A DNA stretch of 7,848 bases from Acidiferrobacteraceae bacterium (GCA_027343725.1 DAHWKH010000035.1:1-7848); one strand, 5' to 3'. Positions 1-6,800 are shown, numbered from the stretch's first letter. Notes: generated from the letters alone by a model not told the origin. Numbers and translations are program-made.

Positions 1-735
1 TTCATCGTGTTCGACAAGACTCGCCTCGAGCAGGCCCCCCTGGCCGATCCGAACAATCCGAACCTGACAGACGGCGGGCAGAACTCGCTCTTCCAGGCCC
101 ACATGCGCGCCGTGTATCTCGCCTTCTTCGCGGAACTCGACCTCCAGATCTTAAAGACCTGCGAACACGGGTCCTGCAAGATCGCCCTCACCGATTACCC
201 GCAGGGCCTGCCGAGCTGGGAGGTCCAGGGCGGGATCGAGGCCCTGAAGACGGTCCGCTTCTGGAAAGAGTACGACACCATCCTCAAGGGTTTCATCGAC
301 TTTTACCGGACGTTCTTCGGACAGGTCTCGACGCGCAACGCGCCGCTGCCCGCGGAGATCTATTTTCCGGATCTCGTGGAGAACACGCTGCTCTTCAATA
401 ACGATTTCCTGAAGACCGCCAAAATGGTGCGCGATCACTGCATCCGCGATGCGCGCTACGCGAACTCGATCCGCTGGCAGCCCGCGTTCAAGCAATTGAT
501 CTACCGTAACGACAAGGGGCAGCTGATCGTCACCATCAGCCAAAACTCGATCGGCAACGCCATCACCGAACTCCTGGGGGTCGTCGTCAAGCGCGTTCCC
601 GATGCCGAGGCCTACGCCCGCGCCGAGCCCGCGCTCATCGAGAAGCTCCTCGAAGTCCGGCGGCGCCTCATCGATCTCGACCTCGGTAACGCCATCGCCA
701 CCGCCCATTGGGGCGTGGAGTCAGCACGCCCCTAA
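1..735 (+). CDS. Unrecognised protein, 3' part of the gene (5' end outside window)
   Basis: The frame is open from base 1 to the TAA at 733-735, giving at least 244 residues. A GTG codon at 7 could be read as a start, but only six bases precede it, no ribosome binding site can be seen, and the frame is open before it, so the gene most likely begins upstream. I do not recognise the family. The product looks soluble: it has no hydrophobic membrane segment, is rich in aromatic residues in its middle (for example FIDFYRTFFG), and ends in a charged, probably helical stretch (EKLLEVRRRLIDLDLGNA). Codon use is strongly G/C at third positions, like the two genes that follow, which supports real coding. 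The next gene starts 75 bases downstream with its own ribosome binding site, so co-transcription is possible but not shown. No catalytic or binding motif could be named. Confidence 0.75.
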   Translation, partial: FIVFDKTRLEQAPLADPNNPNLTDGGQNSLFQAHMRAVYLAFFAELDLQILKTCEHGSCKIALTDYPQGLPSWEVQGGIEALKTVRFWKEYDTILKGFIDFYRTFFGQVSTRNAPLPAEIYFPDLVENTLLFNNDFLKTAKMVRDHCIRDARYANSIRWQPAFKQLIYRNDKGQLIVTISQNSIGNAITELLGVVVKRVPDAEAYARAEPALIEKLLEVRRRLIDLDLGNAIATAHWGVESARP

Positions 736-798
736 AGGGCCAAGACCTTTCGGGCTTGCCTCGCGTGGAGGCCTTTGCCATAGTGGCCCCGAGACCTC

Positions 799-804
799 GA
801 GGGG
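799..804 (+). promoter_or_regulatory. Ribosome binding site of the quinone oxidoreductase gene
   Basis: GAGGGG lies six bases before the ATG at 811 and supports that start. It sits inside the GC-rich sequence CCCCGAGACCTCGAGGGG (786-803), whose ends can pair, so it might be partly masked in the mRNA. That masking is only a possibility. Confidence 0.55.
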
Positions 805-810
805 CGCGGC

Positions 811-1794
811 ATGCGGTACATCGACTACGATCCGGGCGGTACGGCCGATACGCTCAGACTCACCGAGGGCCCGGTCCCGGTCCCGCGCACGGGCGAAATC
901 CTGATCGAGGTCGCCTACGCGGGTGTCAACCGCCCGGATATCCTACAGCGCTCCGGGCGCTACCCGCCGCCGCCGGATGCCTCCCCGATCCTCGGTATCG
1001 AGGTCTCGGGCCACGTTGCCGAATTGGGTCCGGGCCCCAACGAATGGCAGGTCGGTGACGCCGTGACGGCGCTCGTGCCGGGCGGGGGCTATGCGGATTA
1101 CTGCACGACACCCGCCGACCAGGCCTTACGGGTCCCAGCACACATGGAGCTCGCATCGGCCGCCGGCCTCCCCGAGAACTGGTTCACGGTCTGGGCCAAT
1201 GTCGCCGATAGGGGCGCGCTGCGATCCGGCGAGCGCCTGCTGGTCCACGGGGGCACGAGCGGCATCGGACTGACCGCCATCCATCTCGCGAATCATCTCG
1301 GCGCGGAGTGCTTTGCCACCGTCGGAAGCGAGGACAAGGCGGCCTTCTGCCGCGCCTTCGGCGCCCAGCACGTCATCGACTACCGCACCACGGATTTCGC
1401 GCAGGCGGTGATGGCGGCGACCGGCAATCAGGGCATCGATGTGATCCTCGATATCGTGGGCCTCCCCTATCTCGCGCGTCACCTCGCGATCCTGAGACAG
1501 GACGGGCGGCTCGTCTTCATCGCCCTCTCGGGCGGCAGTCACGGCGAGGTCGATCTCACCCCCGTCATGGCCAAACGCCTGACGCTCACGGGTTCCACAA
1601 TGCGCCCACGCACAATCGCCGAAAAACGCGCCTTGCGCGATGCGCTCGCGGCCCACATCAGGCCCGAACTCGATCGCGGGCGGCTGCTCCCTCATATCGG
1701 CGCGCAATTCCCGCTCGCCGAGGCCGCGCGTGCGCATGCGCTCATGGAAAGCGGCGGCCATCGCGGCAAGATCGTGCTTGCCGTCAAACCGTAA
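811..1794 (+). CDS. NAD(P)H quinone oxidoreductase, PIG3 / zeta-crystallin type (MDR superfamily)
   Basis: This encodes a 327-residue zinc-independent medium-chain dehydrogenase/reductase, the usual length for the PIG3 quinone oxidoreductase family. Such cytoplasmic enzymes transfer electrons from NADPH to quinones or similar carbonyl compounds. The N-terminal GroES-like domain carries the family signature AGVNRPD (residues 37-43) followed by ILQRSGRYPPPP (44-55) and LGIEVSG (61-67). The Rossmann half has LPENWFTVWANV (120-131) and the nucleotide-binding turn VHGGTSGIG (145-153). Near the C terminus GSTMRPRT (261-268) is also typical of PIG3-like members. The zinc ligands of alcohol dehydrogenases are not evident. 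The ATG has a good ribosome binding site. srkA follows after 31 bases, which suggests one transcript; an oxidoreductase beside an oxidative-stress kinase makes sense as a stress pair, but this is inference. The exact substrate is unknown. Confidence 0.93.
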   Translation: MRYIDYDPGGTADTLRLTEGPVPVPRTGEILIEVAYAGVNRPDILQRSGRYPPPPDASPILGIEVSGHVAELGPGPNEWQVGDAVTALVPGGGYADYCTTPADQALRVPAHMELASAAGLPENWFTVWANVADRGALRSGERLLVHGGTSGIGLTAIHLANHLGAECFATVGSEDKAAFCRAFGAQHVIDYRTTDFAQAVMAATGNQGIDVILDIVGLPYLARHLAILRQDGRLVFIALSGGSHGEVDLTPVMAKRLTLTGSTMRPRTIAEKRALRDALAAHIRPELDRGRLLPHIGAQFPLAEAARAHALMESGGHRGKIVLAVKP

Positions 1795-1825
1795 GCGCCC
1801 CATCCCCTCACCCCGAGCGATCCCC

Positions 1826-2803
1826 GTGACCGAACGCCCGTTTGCCGACCTCACGCCCGAGACCGTGCTCGAGGCCGCCGAATCGGTCGGCCTTAAGCCC
1901 ACCGGCGGCTTCCAGGCCTTGAACAGCTTCGAGAACCGCGTCTACAAACTCGAAACCGAAGAGACGCCCTGGGCCATCAAGTTCTATCGGCCCAAGCGCT
2001 GGAGCGACGCGGCGATTCGCGAGGAGCACGCCTTCATCGAGGCGCTCGCGGCCGTCGATATCCCCGCGGTCCCCGCCTACCGGTTTGCCGACGAGACCCT
2101 CTTCCATCACGGACACCACCGCTTCGCGCTCTTTCCCTGGCGGCCGGGCCGAACCGGAATGCTCGAAACGGCCGCCGATCGCGAGGCCGTCGGCCGCACC
2201 CTCGGGCGCTTGCACCTCGCGGCCCCGGGGCGCTTTTCGCAGCGTCCGACCCTCGACGTCCCGACCTTTGTGACCCCGGCCATCGCCACACTGGCCGAGA
2301 GCCCCTTCATGCCGCCGGATCTCGGCCGGCCATTCCGGGACGTCGCGCAGCGCCTCGAACACGCGATCGCCGAGAACCTCGCCGCGATCGCGCCCGCGAC
2401 CCTGCGCCTGCACGGCGACTGCCACGCCGGCAATGTACTCTTCGACGGGACGCGGTTTGCGATCGTGGATTTCGATGATTGCCTGAACGGCCCGGCCGTC
2501 CAGGACCTGTGGATGTTGCTCCCGGGCGACCGCGAGGAGCAGGAGGAGGCCTTGGCCGCCATCATGCGTGGCTACGAGGTGTTTCGCGCGTTCGATCGCC
2601 GCGAGCTACGGTTGATCGAACCGCTGCGCGCGCTGCGCCTCCTCCATTACAACGCCTGGATTGCGCGCCGCTGGGACGACCCGGCCTTTCCCCGGGCCTT
2701 CCCCTGGTTCCCCGAAGACCGGCACTTCCGCGAACTCGTGTCCTTGTTGCAAAGCCAGGAACAGCGCCTCAAGGCCCCGCCGATCGCGGTCGCCCAACGG
2801 TAA
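1826..2803 (+). CDS. srkA: Stress response Ser/Thr protein kinase SrkA (YihE)
   Basis: A 325-residue kinase of the aminoglycoside-phosphotransferase fold, very near the 328 residues of E. coli SrkA. Diagnostic stretches are FENRVYKLE (35-43), AIKFYRPKRW (50-59, with the likely ATP-binding Lys52), the catalytic loop LHGDCHAGNVLF (195-206; catalytic Asp198, metal-binding Asn203), IVDFDD (213-218; metal-binding Asp215), GPAVQDLWMLL (222-232) and ARRWDDPAFPR (280-290). In E. coli this cytoplasmic kinase protects cells under oxidative and envelope stress and counters MazEF-type death. The frame is open further upstream, but that part overlaps the preceding gene; GTG at 1826 gives the family length and N terminus. 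Its ribosome binding site is weak, so translation may depend partly on coupling to the upstream gene. In E. coli the neighbour is dsbA; here it is a quinone oxidoreductase gene. Confidence 0.95.
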   Translation: MTERPFADLTPETVLEAAESVGLKPTGGFQALNSFENRVYKLETEETPWAIKFYRPKRWSDAAIREEHAFIEALAAVDIPAVPAYRFADETLFHHGHHRFALFPWRPGRTGMLETAADREAVGRTLGRLHLAAPGRFSQRPTLDVPTFVTPAIATLAESPFMPPDLGRPFRDVAQRLEHAIAENLAAIAPATLRLHGDCHAGNVLFDGTRFAIVDFDDCLNGPAVQDLWMLLPGDREEQEEALAAIMRGYEVFRAFDRRELRLIEPLRALRLLHYNAWIARRWDDPAFPRAFPWFPEDRHFRELVSLLQSQEQRLKAPPIAVAQR

Positions 2804-3068
2804 CGCGGTCATAACGGATACGTCCGTCCCGAGTCCGCAAATGACGGGTTGCCCTTCGGATTGAGCGGGAACGCGGCGGCGCTCAACACGCGCCGCATGG
2901 TCCGCGGACCCAATACCCGCAGGCGATTATGTCTCTTGCGAACGATGCCGTGATTTTCCTCATGCCCCCAACGACAGAGCAGGGGGAGGCTTCTCCAAGA
3001 ACTGAACCCATGAGACCGGAGTCGACGCCGCGACATGTTCTGAAACGAGAAACGACGGGTTCCGATCA
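2804..3068. other. Gene-free convergent region between srkA and the CRP-like regulator
   Basis: Both flanking genes end here, so termination in both directions is expected, but no canonical hairpin followed by a T-run was found on either strand. A short inverted repeat ACGGA-TACG-TCCGT (2814-2827) lies ten bases after the srkA stop and could form a small hairpin. Two stronger structures lie at 2873-2910 (listed separately), and weaker ones are CCCCC/GGGGG around a 12-base loop (2965-2986) and GGAG-GCTT-CTCC (2985-2996). A reverse-strand frame of 87 codons (2809-3072) overlaps the regulator stop by four bases (GTGA), but its Arg/Ser-rich composition resembles no protein I know, so it is not called as a gene. 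Confidence 0.6.
2873..2910. repeat. GC-rich hairpin followed by a perfect 12-base palindrome
   Basis: GCGGCGGCG (2873-2881) can pair with CGCGCCGC (2889-2896) around the loop CTCAACA, giving eight base pairs with one bulged G. Two bases later GGTCCGCGGACC (2899-2910) is a perfect palindrome. The position between two convergent genes would suit a transcription end signal or protein-binding site, but there is no T-run. In GC-rich DNA short palindromes arise easily, so function is uncertain. Confidence 0.4.
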
Positions 3069-3764
3069 TCACAATTCTCGGCTGCCAATGCGAATACGGC
3101 GATTCCGTATGCTCAACAAGCCCTCGCGCTGCAGTTGGCCCAAGATTTTTGTTACGGTCTGGCGGCTACTCCCCACCATGTCGGCAATCTCCTGGTGCGT
3201 CATACGGATATTGAGATGCACCTCGGAACCAACGCGAATCCCGTAACAGGCACTCAGGCGCAATATCAGTTTTTTAATTCTCGTATTGATATCGTCATTG
3301 ACCAAGTTGACCAGCATATCCCCCAACACGCGCACCCGACAGGCGAGCACGCGCATGATGACCAGAATGGCGTCTCCGTGACGCTTGGCATATGTATCAA
3401 ATGCCGATCGGGGTACACAGAGAACCTCGCAATCATCGCAAGCCTGGGCGTTTAGGACGCGGGCCCGCCCGCCATGGACGACCTCCGCCAACCCGAAGAC
3501 CTCCCCTGCGAAGCAAAACCATAAGATGATCTGCCGACCATCCACGCTGATCTGATACACTTTAATTTGCCCCTTGCGCAGGAAATATACGCTCTCGCTT
3601 GGTGTACCAGCCTGAAACAGAAACGCGCCGCGCTTGTAATAGCGGGTATTTCCCACGCGATAGAGGTCATCGAGATCGCCATCGCTCAGTTGCTCGAGGA
3701 CATTCGATGGCGCGTTCAGTAGGGTGTTACGAGGCGAGATCTCTGGCGTCCCATCGCGAAGCAT
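3069..3764 (-). CDS. CRP/FNR-family transcriptional regulator
   Basis: A 231-residue cytoplasmic regulator with an N-terminal cyclic-nucleotide-binding-like beta-roll, a long dimerisation helix and a C-terminal winged helix. Numbered from the GTG at 3791 (nine residues upstream), the beta-roll shows RGAFLFQAG (54-62), VYFLRKGQIKVYQ (68-80) and GEVFGLAE (96-103). The helix-turn-helix is MTHQEIADMVGSSRQTVTKIL (197-217), which lines up with the E. coli CRP recognition helix SRETVGRIL, with Gln211 in place of the DNA-contacting Glu. The N-terminal cysteine cluster of FNR is absent, yet there are six cysteines (93, 118, 121, 125, 151, 182), three of them close together. The start at 3764 is preferred because GGAGG precedes this ATG by five bases. 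It is divergent from the PHP hydrolase gene and may regulate it; the effector is unknown. Confidence 0.93.
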   Translation of the reverse strand: MLRDGTPEISPRNTLLNAPSNVLEQLSDGDLDDLYRVGNTRYYKRGAFLFQAGTPSESVYFLRKGQIKVYQISVDGRQIILWFCFAGEVFGLAEVVHGGRARVLNAQACDDCEVLCVPRSAFDTYAKRHGDAILVIMRVLACRVRVLGDMLVNLVNDDINTRIKKLILRLSACYGIRVGSEVHLNIRMTHQEIADMVGSSRQTVTKILGQLQREGLLSIRNRRIRIGSREL

Positions 3765-3769
3765 CACAA

Positions 3770-3774
3770 CCTCC
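3770..3774 (-). promoter_or_regulatory. Ribosome binding site deciding the regulator start
   Basis: Read on the minus strand, GGAGG lies five bases before the ATG at 3764-3762. The longer reading from the GTG at 3791 has only a G-run (GGGG) with poor spacing upstream, so the nine extra residues are probably not translated. Confidence 0.7.
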
Positions 3775-3941
3775 GGCACATCACGCGCCACCAGCCCCAG
3801 AGTGTCCCGTCATCTGCGAGACTGTGATCTGATAAGCCAACGCCCCGCTCCGTATTACCACACGGCGGCGCCGCGGTCTCTCTTTGCATCCCTGCGGCAA
3901 TGCGCCCCCAAAACCTTTGCCCCGCGCCCCGCTGGCGCACC

Positions 3942-3955
3942 CCCGGTGGACCGGG
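3942..3955. repeat. Inverted repeat CCCGGT-GG-ACCGGG
   Basis: Two perfect six-base arms are separated by two bases, in the middle of the divergent spacer. The symmetry would suit a dimeric DNA-binding protein, but the sequence does not resemble a CRP (TGTGA-N6-TCACA) or FNR (TTGAT-N4-ATCAA) site. The site has no assigned role. Confidence 0.3.
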
Positions 3956-4181
3956 CGAGTCCATCGGGATACACGCTGTCTGTTCGATGACCGATCCTCG
4001 CGGTCGCCTCATGCGCCACCCCCGATCCGTCGTTGATGTCAGAATCGCCGGAATCCGCCCCGCTGCCCCATCCGGCGCCGCGCCACGACAAAAGTCCGGC
4101 GCAACCTCGCATGCGGAACTCCAACGTGGCGTATCTCCTCAATTTCTCCCCTATCGCTTGATTCTTGTCGCCCACGCGACA

Positions 4182-4211
4182 TTTTCAGAGGGCGCCCAGT
4201 GCTTAGATTAT
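4182..4211 (+). promoter_or_regulatory. Candidate weak promoter for the PHP hydrolase gene
   Basis: TTTTCA (4182-4187) and GATTAT (4206-4211) each match four of six positions of the sigma-70 -35 and -10 consensus, with an 18-base spacer. They sit in the AT-rich pocket just before the gene and would give a leader of roughly 35-40 bases. The weak match would fit a promoter that needs an activator such as the divergent CRP-like protein; that link is inferred. Confidence 0.25.
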
Positions 4212-4244
4212 AGGGCATTTCTTTATGGATATAAGACTCGTTAC

Positions 4245-4249
4245 AGGAG
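4245..4249 (+). promoter_or_regulatory. Ribosome binding site of the PHP hydrolase gene
   Basis: AGGAG ends directly before an ATG at 4250, which is too close for initiation, and six bases before the in-frame ATG at 4256. The second ATG is therefore the likely start. Confidence 0.75.
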
Positions 4250-4255
4250 ATGCTC

Positions 4256-6643
4256 ATGGACAAAAAAAGCCACAGCGAACTCAAGAAGGTCTTGGGACAC
4301 TACGTCGCCCCGCAAGGCCTTTATTCGAAAACCAAGGATATGCCCTTTCTTGGGACGGTCACGTGCAGTGTCGATACAATCGTCGCCGGATCCTGGCAGG
4401 AGATTATCCTGGACTATGCGCTTGGTGCATCCGGCATGGCGGACGGGTCCTGGTTCAAAGCCACGTTTCGGTTTTACTCCGATTGGGCCCTTTTCCAGAC
4501 GTCCGATCCCAAAGGCGCCAATTATGTCTCGGCGGAATACCAGGCGAGCCCCCCGGTTCCGGGGCAAAGTCCCGCAACGGTCCAAAGCCTCAAAGTGCGC
4601 TTCGACCAAAAGGGTCATGAGCGGCCGTTTCAGAAGGCTGTCATCGTCGATACGGTTGATGGTTACCTGAAGGCTGGGGATCACATCATTATCCGGCTCG
4701 GCGATCGGCGCCATGGCGGCCCCGGCACGCGCGTGCAGACCTTTGTCGAAAAGAACTTCCGCATTCGTTGCTACGTCGACCCCCTGGGCACCTCCCGTGC
4801 CGCCGCGATCCCCGCCGACACGATCATTCAAATTGTCCCGGGCGTCCCGGCCCAGGCCGTTATCGGCGCATCGCGTGCCGTTCGCTTGAATGAACGGCTT
4901 CCTGTACGGATCCGCGCGGAGGACCAATGGGGGAACACCTGTTGGAACTGCCCTACACGCATTGCGGTGACCGCCACAATGGATGGTGCGGTGGTCTATG
5001 AGAAGGACACCATGCTGGCGGCCGAAGGGTGGTCTCGGATCTTGATCGAGGACATGCCAACCGACAAACCCGGAGAACTCGCCATAACGGCCCGGTTAAG
5101 CGATCATCCGCACATCCCGCCCAAGGTGTTTTATGTATCCATAGAGGAGTCGTTCCCGGTGGCGCGCATGTACTACTGCGACCTCCACGTCCATTCCGAG
5201 GACACCATCGGCACGAACAGCACGACCTATAACTTGACCTACGGCCGCGACGTGTCCGGCCTGGATGTCCTCGCGTTCTCGCATAACGACTTCAACATCA
5301 CGAAAGACAAGTGGGACAAGACCGTGGATCTCATTCACGAGATCACGCAGGACCATGTCTTTATCGGTTTCCCGGGCACCGAGTGGTGTGGCAGCTCTTG
5401 TGCCGGCGGCGATCACAACGTGGTATTCCTGCACGGCAAGGTGCCGGAATTCCCCTATCTCCGGACCGGCGAGCACGTCCGGTCCTTCGAGTGGAACGAA
5501 GAGATGGGCGCTACGGCGCAAGTGGAGCCGGGTGCATGGCCCTTGGAGGAGCTTTGGGCCGCATATGCAAAGGATCCCGAGGGCCATCTTCTCATACCTC
5601 ACGTGGGCGGGCGGCGCTGCATTCTGGATTGGCACTACCCCGCACTGGAACGACTCATCGAAATCGGATCCTCCTGGGGTCATTTCGGCTGGCTCTATCA
5701 AGAAGCGATAGAGCGTGGCTACAAGCTCGGGGCATCCATGGCCGGGGATGAGCACAGGGGCCGGTGTGGTGGCGGAGTTCCGGGCACCGCCGTATTCGGT
5801 ACCAAAGGCGGCATCTCGGGGGTTTTGGCGCCGGAACTCACCCGCACCGCGATCGCCGCGGCGCTTCGTGCACGCCATACATTCGCCACGACCGGCGAGC
5901 GCACTCTGGGCCTCGTGCGTTGCGGCACCCATATCCAAGGGGACGAGTTTTCGCACAAGGGTATCGCTAAAGCGTCCTATCGATTCCTGGGCGATGTGGG
6001 ATGGGACGAGATCGTCGCCTACGACCACACAGGAGCCATTTGGCGTCGTGATCTCCAAGCGGAACTGGGTTATTCGGATCGCAAGCTGCGTATCCGGTGG
6101 GGCGGTGCGCGCGTGAAGGATCGCTACCGGAGTGCCGAATGGCGTGGATTGATTACCGTGCGCGGAGGGGTCATAAACGCCTTTTGCGCGCAGGGTTTCG
6201 AGCACATCGAGGAAACCTGCTGGCGCGAAAGCGGCACGCAAATCGGTTTTCGCAGCGATACGTACGGTGACATCGACGCCATCGAGATGGACGTGTCCAA
6301 CCTTGCCGGCGCCGTCATAACACTGACATGTTCGATAGATGGGTACGTGAAAGTGGGTGATCCCACGAAGGGCAACCCTTTCATGCATTGCCCGACAGTG
6401 AGCTGGGAAATCACCGGAGCCGATCTGCTCGAAAAGGGCCGCCTGCGCCAGGATCTCCCGGGCGTCGAGATGTTCGTCGCCGCGGAACGGATGAGCGACC
6501 TGCCGACGCCACGGGACGTTTCTGGTGAGATCGACATCTCCGCGGACAATGGTCCGCACGGATTCCGGCCCGTCTATTTCGTGGGGCGGCAGGTAGACGA
6601 CAGCAAGGTGTGGACATCGGCCTTATTTATCGAGTTTATCTGA
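4256..6643 (+). CDS. PHP-type metallohydrolase, DUF3604-like, 795 residues
   Basis: A large protein with three parts: a beta-rich N-terminal region (about 1-300), a PHP-like metal-dependent hydrolase core (about 305-505), and a C-terminal beta-rich region that opens with RARHTFATTGER (538-549), a stretch typical of DUF3604 proteins. The metal-site motifs look intact: CDLHVHSED (308-316), SHND (342-345), GTEW (374-377; Glu376), IPHVGG (447-452; His449) and GDEHRGR (497-503; Asp498, His500). PHP enzymes usually hydrolyse phosphoesters with a cluster of two or three metal ions, but DUF3604 members have no established general substrate. No signal peptide or membrane segment is seen, so a cytoplasmic location is likely. 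Cysteine pairs occur at 229/232 (CWNC) and 378/382, the second next to the active-site Glu. The TSUP gene follows after 170 bases. Confidence 0.82.
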   Translation: MDKKSHSELKKVLGHYVAPQGLYSKTKDMPFLGTVTCSVDTIVAGSWQEIILDYALGASGMADGSWFKATFRFYSDWALFQTSDPKGANYVSAEYQASPPVPGQSPATVQSLKVRFDQKGHERPFQKAVIVDTVDGYLKAGDHIIIRLGDRRHGGPGTRVQTFVEKNFRIRCYVDPLGTSRAAAIPADTIIQIVPGVPAQAVIGASRAVRLNERLPVRIRAEDQWGNTCWNCPTRIAVTATMDGAVVYEKDTMLAAEGWSRILIEDMPTDKPGELAITARLSDHPHIPPKVFYVSIEESFPVARMYYCDLHVHSEDTIGTNSTTYNLTYGRDVSGLDVLAFSHNDFNITKDKWDKTVDLIHEITQDHVFIGFPGTEWCGSSCAGGDHNVVFLHGKVPEFPYLRTGEHVRSFEWNEEMGATAQVEPGAWPLEELWAAYAKDPEGHLLIPHVGGRRCILDWHYPALERLIEIGSSWGHFGWLYQEAIERGYKLGASMAGDEHRGRCGGGVPGTAVFGTKGGISGVLAPELTRTAIAAALRARHTFATTGERTLGLVRCGTHIQGDEFSHKGIAKASYRFLGDVGWDEIVAYDHTGAIWRRDLQAELGYSDRKLRIRWGGARVKDRYRSAEWRGLITVRGGVINAFCAQGFEHIEETCWRESGTQIGFRSDTYGDIDAIEMDVSNLAGAVITLTCSIDGYVKVGDPTKGNPFMHCPTVSWEITGADLLEKGRLRQDLPGVEMFVAAERMSDLPTPRDVSGEIDISADNGPHGFRPVYFVGRQVDDSKVWTSALFIEFI

Positions 6644-6667
6644 CACTCGAGTCCAGGACGATGGCGC

Positions 6668-6726
6668 AATGCCACGAGAGTGGCGTTGGGGAGGGCGTTG
6701 CCTCGACCCCGTCGGCCAAGGCAACG
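6668..6726 (+). promoter_or_regulatory. Two hairpins in the spacer ahead of the TSUP gene
   Basis: AATGCCAC (6668-6675) pairs with GTGGCGTT (6680-6687) around a GAGA tetraloop, giving an eight-base-pair stem with one G-U pair. Further on, CGTTGCC (6696-6702) pairs with GGCAACG (6720-6726), enclosing a smaller hairpin CGAC-CCC-GTCG (6704-6714). CGGCCAAG is repeated at 6713-6720 and 6733-6740. No T-run follows either stem, so a simple terminator is unlikely. In an mRNA from the upstream hydrolase gene these folds could act as a processing site, attenuator or stabiliser. The rest of the 170-base spacer (6644-6813) holds no gene I can support and no clear promoter. Confidence 0.4.
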
Positions 6727-6800
6727 AGGGCGCGGCCAAGCGGGTGAGGTCACTCGCGCAGTCCACCGCTTGTGACGCGGCGTGTACGCGGGGCACTACT

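Larger units (their letters stand above)
3765..4255. other. Divergent regulatory region between the CRP-like gene and the PHP hydrolase gene
   Basis: About 490 bases without a convincing gene. The open frames across it (for example reverse 3855-4175 and forward 3900-4670) have low-complexity Arg/Pro/Ser-rich translations and no good starts. Visible structure includes the inverted repeat CCCGGT-GG-ACCGGG (3942-3955), TCCGGCGC repeated directly at 4071-4078 and 4095-4102, GTCG-CCCACG-CGAC (4167-4180), and an AT-rich pocket at 4201-4243 just ahead of the hydrolase gene. On the minus strand TGGTAATAC (3861-3853) resembles an extended -10 element for the regulator, with no matching -35. The length is greater than two back-to-back promoters need, leaving room for operators or a small RNA, neither of which is demonstrated. 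Confidence 0.6.

Noticed and set aside
1126..1902. A 258-codon reverse-strand open frame opposite the quinone oxidoreductase gene
   Set aside because: It mirrors a clearly identified gene and runs into srkA; its composition is that of a shadow frame.
2843..3061. GACGGGTT at 2843-2850 and 3054-3061, resembling target-site duplication around a ~200-base insert
   Set aside because: The enclosed ends show no terminal inverted repeats, and an 8-base match by chance in such a stretch is quite likely.
2804..3068. Rho-independent terminators for srkA or the regulator
   Set aside because: Several hairpins are possible, but none is followed by a T-run on the relevant strand.
3822..3836. TGTGATCTGATAAGC as a CRP-like site near the regulator start
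   Set aside because: Only the left TGTGA half is present; the TCACA half is missing.
4158..4170. TTGAT half-site resembling an FNR box upstream of the PHP gene
   Set aside because: The matching ATCAA half is absent at the required spacing.
3900..4670. A 256-codon forward open frame running from the divergent spacer into the PHP gene
   Set aside because: It overlaps the PHP gene in another frame, has no ribosome binding site, and its translation is Arg/Pro/Ser-rich without motifs.
5096..6559. A 487-codon reverse-strand open frame opposite the PHP hydrolase gene
   Set aside because: The forward frame has recognisable PHP motifs along the same stretch; the reverse translation matches nothing known, and long antisense frames are common in GC-rich coding DNA.
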